In this document: in pieces, positions 6,165 through 10,734 of the stretch | Position numbering within the stretch: position 1 is the first letter of the stretch | Layout of the letters: each line of letters starts with the position of its first letter | Origin: CAZYWA01 sp964650975 [NCBI: uncultured bacterium] | GTDB lineage: Bacteria > JADJOY01 | NCBI GenBank assembly: GCA_964650975.1 | Contig: CAZYWA010000021.1 | Location: 18,595-29,328, forward strand | DNA length: 10,734 nucleotides | Reading direction: 5' to 3' | The notes under the pieces: model-generated | Database searches by the model: none | Seen by the model: only the letters and a program-made list of their open reading frames with translations | What the model was told of the DNA's origin: nothing | Made by a program: the position numbers and the translations under genes

Positions 6165-7070
6165 GTGCCCGCGTTCCTGCTTCATGCCACGGCGTCGGAT
6201 CTGGTTTCGCGCGAGCGAGCCGTTCCCGAGCGCTTCGCGTCCGCGTTCCGCGAGGCGCCCGGCGCTCGCCGGCTCGGCGCGGTGTTCGTGGATTTGCCCT
6301 ATTTCACGGGATTTCCGCTGCAGGTGGTGCGGCACTTCCTGGGGAACCTTTCGCTCACCGATCCGTGGGGGCACGTCTTTCACACCCGCGGCGTCGGCCG
6401 GCTCGCTCTGGCGCTGGTCGAGGGGATCCGTCGCCGCCATCTCCTGGATCGCGAGGACGGTGCGTCCTCCGTCGCATTTCTGGGCGGGTACCTCTCGCAT
6501 CACGCGATGGACCGCCTCATCCATCCGATCGTGCAGCGCCACGTTCGCGAGGCCATCGGCGAGCGCGGCGGCTCCGTCGACGTCCATCACACCGAGGCCG
6601 AGAAGTACCAGAACCTCTTCTTCCATCAGGAGCTGCTCGGCATCGACATCATGGGCAGCGCCTACCCGCGCGAGGTCACCGCGTCGTTTCCGGGTGCCTC
6701 GCCGTGGGCGCCGCGCTGGCCTGAGTCGCTGGCGGTGGTGGTCGAGAGCGCGATCGTCGAGGTGCACGCGCGTGCGCCGTCGCGGCGCCTGATCGATGGC
6801 TGGCTGCGCTGGACCTCGTGGTACGGGCGCTTGCTCTCGGGCCGGCAGGGCTGGCGCGAGGGGATCGGAGCCCTCGACGGGGCGCCGTCGCTCAAGCGCT
6901 GCTACTACGAGGACACGGGCCTCGCCGAGAAGGTGAACCGCGCCACCGAGCTCACGCTCGACTACCTGCGCGCGGCGAACGACGCGCTCGACGCCGAGTC
7001 GATCGACCGAGCGGCGCGCGCGCGGTTCCTCGACGCGGTGCCCGACGTCGACCTCGACGTGGGCGCGTGA
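6165..7070 (+). CDS. Zinc-dependent phospholipase C-like protein
   Basis: This 301-residue protein matches the bacterial zinc-dependent phospholipase C superfamily (clostridial alpha-toxin type helical domain). Likely zinc ligands are spread as expected: His7, Asp44, DPWGHVFH (66-73), GYLSHHAMDRLIHP (108-121) with its characteristic HxxxD and HP, and DVHHTEAEK (139-147). Family enzymes hydrolyse phospholipid head groups. Members without a signal peptide, like this one, are widespread and mostly uncharacterised, so activity and substrate are inferred. It starts at GTG 6165. The only Shine-Dalgarno-like bases (gtagg, 6152..6156) touch the foot of REP-like unit G, so the hairpin could mask the ribosome site. 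The next gene follows after 94 bp containing a stem-loop. Confidence 0.82.
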   Translation: MPAFLLHATASDLVSRERAVPERFASAFREAPGARRLGAVFVDLPYFTGFPLQVVRHFLGNLSLTDPWGHVFHTRGVGRLALALVEGIRRRHLLDREDGASSVAFLGGYLSHHAMDRLIHPIVQRHVREAIGERGGSVDVHHTEAEKYQNLFFHQELLGIDIMGSAYPREVTASFPGASPWAPRWPESLAVVVESAIVEVHARAPSRRLIDGWLRWTSWYGRLLSGRQGWREGIGALDGAPSLKRCYYEDTGLAEKVNRATELTLDYLRAANDALDAESIDRAARARFLDAVPDVDLDVGA

Positions 7071-7103
7071 CGAGCGGCACTCCCGGCCTCTCGAACGGAC
7101 GCG

Positions 7104-7136
7104 GGGGCGCCTGCTAAAGTCTTAGCCTCGCGCCCC
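7104..7136 (+). promoter_or_regulatory. Two-tier stem-loop between the phospholipase-like and SGNH genes
   Basis: An outer stem ggggcgc (7104..7110) with gcgcccc (7130..7136) encloses an inner stem gctaa (7113..7117) with ttagc (7122..7126) and loop agtc. That makes 12 pairs separated by a small internal loop. No T-run follows, so it is not a standard terminator. It ends 28 nt before the SGNH start. It could be a leader structure, an attenuated terminator or, as DNA, an operator (gctaa-agtc-ttagc is a short palindrome). The role is undetermined. Confidence 0.4.
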
Positions 7137-7164
7137 ACCCAACACCAAAGCCGCAGAGTTGAAT

Positions 7165-9144
7165 ATGACTGGTCGCCTACTGGTCGCGCTCGGACTCTTG
7201 GTCTCGATCCCCTCGCTCGCCTTCGGCGCGGCCGCGCCGCGCTGGACCGCGCGTCTCGACGACGCCAGCGGCCGCGCGCGCGTGGTGCTACACCCGCCGA
7301 GCGGCGCCGACGTGACCCTGCCGGGGCCGTCGAACGCCGACGATCTGCATCCGAGCCTCGCCGTGGCCGCGGACGGCACGCTGCACGTGGTGTTCGCGCG
7401 GCAGGCGGCGGGCGTCTCGACGATCTGGCACTCGGTGGTCAACTCGCGCGGACGGGTGGTCGCGTCGAGCGCCATCGGCGGCGGCGACGCGGGCTACGCA
7501 CCCGACGTCACGATCGCCGGCGACGGCACCATCCTCGCGGTGTGGTCGAGCGGCCGCACCGCGATCGAGCACGTGGTGATCGCGAAGCTCGACCGGCTCG
7601 CCAACGACGGCGCCGCGGTGCCGCGCGATCTCCCTCATCCCGACGCGGGGCTCCGCAACTATCCGACCATCGGTCTCGATCGCGGCCTGCCGGTGGTGGC
7701 GTGGATGCGCGGCGATCTCAAGGGCTACCAGGTCGAGCTGGTGCGCTGTGACACCACGGCCTGCTCGTCGGCTTCCGCTCCCCAGACCATCGCCCCGGGG
7801 ATCTATCCGGATCTGAGCGGCGGCTCGCAGCCCGGCGAGTCCGCCGTGCTGACGATCCGGAACGGCGGCCTGATCGCGTCCTACGATCTCACCGGCCGCT
7901 CGCTGGGCGAGCCCAAGCTCGCGTCGGCGGACCTGGCCACCGCGAACGGTTCGCCCGACGGGCGCATGGCTCTGGCGTCGAGCGGCGTGGGCGGCACGGT
8001 GTGGGCTCGGTCGCGCTCCGGCGCGGACCTGGTGCCGGCGCCCCAGACCACGTCGCTGGTGAAGGACCGGATGATGGCGTTCGGCGACAGCGTCACCTGG
8101 GGCAGCTACGACGATTGCTATCCCAACGACTACCCCGCGCATCCCGCCGGCTATCCGCTGCGCCTGACACCGCTCATCGACCAGACCTACAACCGCAACT
8201 TCGACATGGAGAACCTGGCGCTGCCCGGCGAGGACTCGAGCGAAGGCGCCAGCCGCTTCCCGTCGGCCTTCAACTCGGTGCTGCCGTCCTACGTGATGGT
8301 GATGGAAGGGCAGAACAACTACTTCAGCAACAAGTCGTACTCGGCCTGGCAGAACGATCTGGGTCAGATGGTTGCGTACGCCGTTGGATTCGGCGCCAAG
8401 GTACTCATCAACGCCAACACGCCGGTCTCCGACACCGTGCGCGCCGACCAGTTCAACTGGGAGAAGGGCTTCAATCCGCCCAACGCGTACTACCCGCAGC
8501 TGGGTGCTTACTTCTCGATGCCCTACGCGAACGTGTGGGGCGACTTCACCTCCGTGCCCAACTGGAACCCGAACCTGCTCGCGTACAACGACGGCAAGTA
8601 CAACCACCCGGACTGCGCCGGATACAACGAGGTCACGCAGACGGTCTATGGCCGCTGGGTGTCGTCGGGTTTGCTGCTGCTCGACACCGATGGCGACGGC
8701 GTTCCCGATCAGAGCGACAACTGCCCGACCGTGTCGAACGCCAACCAGGCCGACGCCGATCACGACGGCAAGGGCGACAAGTGCGACAACTGCAAGAACA
8801 CGCCGAACGCGAACCAGGCCGACGCCGACCACGACGGCGTGGGTGACGCCTGCGACAACTGCGTGTCGAAGCCGAACGCCGACCAGGCGGATCAGGACGG
8901 CGATCTGGTCGGCGACGTCTGCGACAACTGCCCGACGGTACCCAACGCGGACCAGGCCGACACCGATGGTGACGGCATCGGCAACGCCTGCGACCCCCAG
9001 TCGTGCGCCAAGCTGTCGATGCCGGGCGGCGGTCCGAGTGGCCTGAGCTTGGCATTCCCGGCGCTTTCGGTGGCGGGCGCGATCGTGCTGTTGCGGGAGC
9101 GTCGCGGCCGCGCGGCGCCGCGCTGGCCGGTAGCGAACGCGTGA
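7165..9144 (+). CDS. Secreted SGNH/GDSL hydrolase with beta-propeller-like N-terminus, thrombospondin type 3 repeats and C-terminal membrane tail
   Basis: This is a 659-residue protein. A signal peptide ([21 protein letters not shown]) comes first. Residues about 25-290 hold repeated strands such as [18 protein letters not shown] and [18 protein letters not shown], as in sialidase-like beta-propellers. The SGNH domain (about 303-505) has FGDSVTWG with the nucleophile Ser, [16 protein letters not shown] in place of the usual GxND block, and [12 protein letters not shown] with the catalytic His. About 507-610 are five calcium-binding DxDxDG thrombospondin type 3 units with paired Cys. The end is GGGPSG, a membrane helix ([17 protein letters not shown]) and RERRGR, resembling sortase-like or rhombosortase sorting tails. 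It is probably a cell-surface esterase or lipase on polysaccharide or lipid; the substrate is unknown. The ATG at 7165 (weak GCAGAG upstream) is preferred over the in-frame TTG at 7159. Confidence 0.87.
   Translation: MTGRLLVALGLLVSIPSLAFGAAAPRWTARLDDASGRARVVLHPPSGADVTLPGPSNADDLHPSLAVAADGTLHVVFARQAAGVSTIWHSVVNSRGRVVASSAIGGGDAGYAPDVTIAGDGTILAVWSSGRTAIEHVVIAKLDRLANDGAAVPRDLPHPDAGLRNYPTIGLDRGLPVVAWMRGDLKGYQVELVRCDTTACSSASAPQTIAPGIYPDLSGGSQPGESAVLTIRNGGLIASYDLTGRSLGEPKLASADLATANGSPDGRMALASSGVGGTVWARSRSGADLVPAPQTTSLVKDRMMAFGDSVTWGSYDDCYPNDYPAHPAGYPLRLTPLIDQTYNRNFDMENLALPGEDSSEGASRFPSAFNSVLPSYVMVMEGQNNYFSNKSYSAWQNDLGQMVAYAVGFGAKVLINANTPVSDTVRADQFNWEKGFNPPNAYYPQLGAYFSMPYANVWGDFTSVPNWNPNLLAYNDGKYNHPDCAGYNEVTQTVYGRWVSSGLLLLDTDGDGVPDQSDNCPTVSNANQADADHDGKGDKCDNCKNTPNANQADADHDGVGDACDNCVSKPNADQADQDGDLVGDVCDNCPTVPNADQADTDGDGIGNACDPQSCAKLSMPGGGPSGLSLAFPALSVAGAIVLLRERRGRAAPRWPVANA
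8683..8994 (+). repeat. In-gene tandem repeats of about 69 nt (thrombospondin type 3 units)
   Basis: Five DxDxDG calcium loops, each about 23 codons, encode units such as [14 protein letters not shown] and [14 protein letters not shown]. The DNA is also repetitive: aaccaggccgacgccga recurs about 69 nt apart near 8743 and 8812. Such arrays can gain or lose units by slippage. Confidence 0.85.
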
Positions 9145-9743
9145 GCGTCCTCTTGCCCGAGGCGCTCACGCGCCTGATCCACGAGCTCAAGAAACTGCCG
9201 GGAATCGGCGAGAAGAGCGCCGCGCGTCTGGCGCTCCACATCCTCACGTCGAAGCGCGTCGATCCGGCGGCCCTCGCCAAGGCCTTGGCCGAGCTGCGCG
9301 ATCGGGTGCGTCCGTGCGCGATCTGCGGCTTCTACACCGATCAAGTCGAGTGCGGGATCTGCCGCGATGGGGGGCGCGACGGCCGCGTGCTGTGCGTGGT
9401 CGAGCACCCGAGTGACCTGATCGCCCTCGAGCGCTCGGGCGGATTCCGTGGCCGCTACCACGTGCTCGGCGGTTCGCTCTCGCCGATCGACGGCGTCGGC
9501 CCCGACGAGCTGCGCATCCGCGAGCTGGTGGCGCGGGTCGCGAGCGGCGGCATCGGCGAGGTGATCCTCGCCACCGGCACCGGAGTGGGCGGCGAAGCCA
9601 CCGCCGTTTACATCGCGCGGCTCCTCAAGGACCGGCAAGTGAAGGTCACCCGGCTCGCGCACGGCGTGCCGATCGGCAGCGACCTCGAATACCTGGACGG
9701 CGCCACGCTGGAGCGCGCGCTCAGCGGGCGCCGGGATTTTTAG
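9141..9743 (+). CDS. recR: Recombination mediator protein RecR
   Basis: This 200-residue protein is the normal RecR length. It shows a helix-hairpin-helix ([18 protein letters not shown], 18-35), a four-cysteine zinc finger (C59, C62, C71, C74 in [16 protein letters not shown]), a Toprim domain with VVEHPSD (Glu88) and [15 protein letters not shown] (110-124), and the C-terminal [14 protein letters not shown]. With RecO and RecF it loads RecA at single-strand gaps. It starts at GTG 9141, which overlaps the SGNH stop (GTGA), so translation is probably coupled. Two oddities appear. recR usually follows dnaX and the ybaB nucleoid gene, which are absent here. The usual ATNPTVEGEATA segment reads [12 protein letters not shown]. 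The gene is intact and very likely functional. Confidence 0.96.
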   Translation: MSVLLPEALTRLIHELKKLPGIGEKSAARLALHILTSKRVDPAALAKALAELRDRVRPCAICGFYTDQVECGICRDGGRDGRVLCVVEHPSDLIALERSGGFRGRYHVLGGSLSPIDGVGPDELRIRELVARVASGGIGEVILATGTGVGGEATAVYIARLLKDRQVKVTRLAHGVPIGSDLEYLDGATLERALSGRRDF

Positions 9744-9759
9744 CCCGATTCAGCGCTGC

Positions 9760-9827
9760 GGACGCGAGGGACCGCGTCCCTCCATCACCGGGCTACGTCG
9801 TCCGGAGGGCTGCGGTCCCTCGCAGCC
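9760..9827. repeat. REP-like hairpin pair, locus IV
   Basis: Unit A' (9760..9783) has stem ggacgc (9760..9765), loop gagggacc (9766..9773), stem gcgtcc (9774..9779) and CTCC. Unit B' (9804..9827) is inverted: GGAG, stem ggctgc (9808..9813), loop ggtccctc (9814..9821), stem gcagcc (9822..9827). The GGAG feet face each other across 20 nt. Stem types match locus I, but the pair is arranged in the other phase. An outer inverted repeat, tagcccg (9741..9747, including the recR stop) with cgggcta (9789..9795), encloses unit A'. The locus fills the 108-bp gap between convergent recR and the small membrane gene. Confidence 0.78.
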
Positions 9828-9851
9828 GCGAGCTCGATTCGATCGCCTCGA

Positions 9852-10115
9852 TCAAATGCGCCGAAACAGCTCGAACCACGGGCCGGTGAGCGGCTCGATC
9901 GGGCTCGCTTCGATGGTGTAGGACGGCATGTGCCGGATTTTCCACGCGAAGCTCAGCGCCGCGAGACCGGCGGTGAAGAGCACCGCCGCCACCAGCGCCA
10001 CCAGGATCTGCGGCGCCGCCAGCACCAGCGTCGCCATGCCGATGAGAATCAGCCCGGGAACGTAAGCCCGCCGCGAAACCACCGCGCGCGCATCGCTACC
10101 CTGAATCGTCCACAT
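9852..10115 (-). CDS. Small two-helix membrane protein of unknown function
   Basis: This 87-residue protein is not recognised. A short polar N-terminus (MWTIQGSDARAVVSRRAY) leads into two adjacent hydrophobic segments (about 19-35 and 37-57), then a basic turn (WKIRH) and a polar tail ending FELFRRI. It looks like a helical hairpin in the inner membrane with both ends on the same side. ATG 10115 is well supported: GGAGGT lies 7 nt upstream. The longer frame to 10355 crosses repeats and is not used. The gene runs against recR and follows the TPR-like gene at a 298-bp distance, so it is probably transcribed alone. Confidence 0.72.
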   Translation of the reverse strand: MWTIQGSDARAVVSRRAYVPGLILIGMATLVLAAPQILVALVAAVLFTAGLAALSFAWKIRHMPSYTIEASPIEPLTGPWFELFRRI

Positions 10116-10122
10116 GGGAATT

Positions 10123-10128
10123 ACCTCC
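10123..10128 (-). promoter_or_regulatory. Ribosome binding site deciding the small membrane protein start
   Basis: GGAGGT on the minus strand, 7 nt before ATG 10115, is the strongest Shine-Dalgarno I found in the window. Confidence 0.7.
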
Positions 10129-10198
10129 GCGCCCCAAAGTGGACACGATCGTCCGAGAGTCAACTCGTCGCTGCCCTCGCGGAGTGGGCCCGATCGCG

Positions 10199-10218
10199 CC
10201 GCCTCGCGCGCCGGGCGG
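10199..10218 (-). repeat. Second short repeat family, inverted copy
   Basis: Twenty bases (ccgcctcgcg/cgccgggcgg) are the exact reverse complement of 2405..2424 and 10365..10384. With the copy at 10363 it forms an inverted repeat about 145 nt apart. Confidence 0.5.
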
Positions 10219-10362
10219 GCGGCGGTCGTGCCGAGGGGGCTCGAGCCCGCGCACCCCTGGAACAATCGCGATGTGTAAGCCCCATTCGCGCGGGCGAATG
10301 CAGGCTCGGCCAGTGAACGATCGAGCCCAATCGCGGCCGAGCCGTCCCCGAGCACGGCCGCA

Positions 10363-10384
10363 GGCCGCCCGGCGCGCGAGGCGG
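10363..10384 (+). repeat. Second short repeat family, copy 3
   Basis: This copy is identical over 22 nt to 2403..2424. It sits 29 bp downstream of the TPR-like gene's stop codon (the gene reads leftward). Confidence 0.5.
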
Positions 10385-10413
10385 TTCCGGTCTAGCGCGG
10401 GGTCACGGCCGCC

Positions 10414-10734
10414 TTACGAACGCGCGTCGGGGTTCATCACGCGATAGCGCTCGAACGCCGCGCGCAGCTCGGTCAAGCCGCGCTCGATCATCTCGTTCTG
10501 CTTGGCGACGTTGGCGTCGTTGGGCATCAGCGTCTTCAGGGTCTGAAAGTGCTTGAGCGCTTCCTCGAAGCACTGGATCTTCTTCTCGACGTCGCGCTCG
10601 CGGTTGCCGCGCTTCAGGTGATAGGTGCCCTGGGCGATCGCGTCGTCGGCGGCCTGCCGGGCCTTGGGGTCGGCGGGCTTGTCCGGGACCGTGAGCCCCA
10701 TCTGCTCCGCCCAGGACTGGGGCTTCTCGGCGGG
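10414..10734 (-). CDS. C-terminal part of a TPR-like helical protein (partial, 5' end outside the window)
   Basis: The leftward frame is open from the right edge to a stop at 10414 and gives 106 visible residues. The ATG at 10701 is probably internal: in-frame codons before it (PAEKPQSWAEQ) read smoothly into MGLTVPDKP and no Shine-Dalgarno precedes it. Residues QAADDAIAQGTYHLKRGN and KIQCFEEALKHFQTLKTLMPND match the paired-helix pattern of tetratricopeptide repeats (Gly/Ala at turns, ALKHF, closing Pro). A charged helix follows (QNEMIERGLTELRAAFERYRV). Such repeats mediate protein-protein contacts; the partner and full domain structure lie outside the window. Confidence 0.62.
   Translation of the reverse strand, partial: PAEKPQSWAEQMGLTVPDKPADPKARQAADDAIAQGTYHLKRGNRERDVEKKIQCFEEALKHFQTLKTLMPNDANVAKQNEMIERGLTELRAAFERYRVMNPDARS

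Larger units (their letters stand above)
10116..10413. other. Intergenic region of 298 bp with inverted repeats
   Basis: No credible gene is seen. It holds an inverted pair of the second repeat family (10199..10218 and 10363..10384), a 12-bp perfect palindrome gggctcgagccc (10237..10248), a 7-bp hairpin cattcgc/gcgaatg with loop gcgg (10283..10300) and a 7-bp stem gcggccg (10334..10340) with cggccgc (10356..10362). None is followed by a T-run in either direction. A promoter for the small membrane gene should lie near 10130-10180, but none is clear. Confidence 0.55.

Noticed and set aside
4161-6767. Very long leftward frame (to 6767) in the frame of the hydroxylase gene, running across the TolC gene and into the phospholipase-like gene
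   Set aside because: Its translation there is Arg/Ala/Pro-rich low-complexity sequence in another frame of a clear TolC gene. High GC removes stops. Only 3471..4160 encodes a recognisable protein.
7288-8832. 514-codon leftward frame opposite the SGNH gene
   Set aside because: It is rich in Val/Gly/Arg/His without a domain, and it mirrors the real gene in GC-rich sequence, including its calcium repeats.
96-9827. CRISPR array or tRNA genes as an explanation for the repeated hairpins
   Set aside because: Repeat units are paired, inverted and widely separated without regular spacers. No cloverleaf, anticodon arm or CCA end fits any of them.
10130-10447. Rightward frames across the right-hand intergenic gap
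   Set aside because: They have no start signal, cross the inverted repeats and run into the TPR-like gene in antisense.

Overview
The window is GC-rich, densely coding bacterial chromosome, with no plasmid, phage or insertion-sequence genes. Three traits point to a deltaproteobacterial-type organism (Myxococcota, Binatota or a relative): very high GC with frequent GTG starts, a secreted protein with thrombospondin type 3 calcium repeats, and a C-terminal Gly-rich/membrane/Arg-rich tail. This placement is inference. Nothing here gives a species name.

Layout, left to right. (1) The start of a leftward gene (49..1, cut by the edge) diverges from a rightward gamma-glutamylcyclotransferase-like gene (180..557). 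(2) After a convergent gap comes a leftward block: TolC-type outer-membrane protein (5893..4175), fatty acid hydroxylase/sterol desaturase (4160..3471) and ChbG/HpnK-type deacetylase (3466..2627). They sit 14 and 4 nt apart and form an evident operon. An M2/M3-like zinc peptidase (2301..688) lies 325 bp further on, on the same strand. (3) A divergent rightward block holds a zinc-dependent phospholipase C-like protein (6165..7070), a secreted SGNH hydrolase with calcium repeats (7165..9144) and recR (9141..9743). The last two overlap by 4 nt. (4) Two leftward genes close the window: a two-helix membrane protein (10115..9852) and the C-terminal part of a TPR-like protein (10734..10414, open at the edge).

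The most notable signal is non-coding. Nine short hairpin units at four intergenic loci (96..169, 2519..2611, 6051..6152, 9760..9827) share one design: a GGAG tetranucleotide, then a stem, a conserved GGTCCCTC-type loop and the complementary stem. Stem sequences differ between units but change on both sides, so pairing is kept. Each locus holds units in opposite orientations. This matches the architecture of REP/BIME/REPIN elements (5' GTAG or GGAG foot plus imperfect palindrome, mobilised by RAYT transposases), but I do not recognise the family. A second short repeat occurs at 2403, 10199 and 10363.

Functionally the window mixes cell-envelope genes (outer-membrane channel, lipid hydroxylase, carbohydrate or lipid deacetylase, phospholipase-like protein, anchored surface hydrolase) with housekeeping recR. 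The envelope operon may export or modify a lipid or glycolipid, but the sequence does not establish a substrate.
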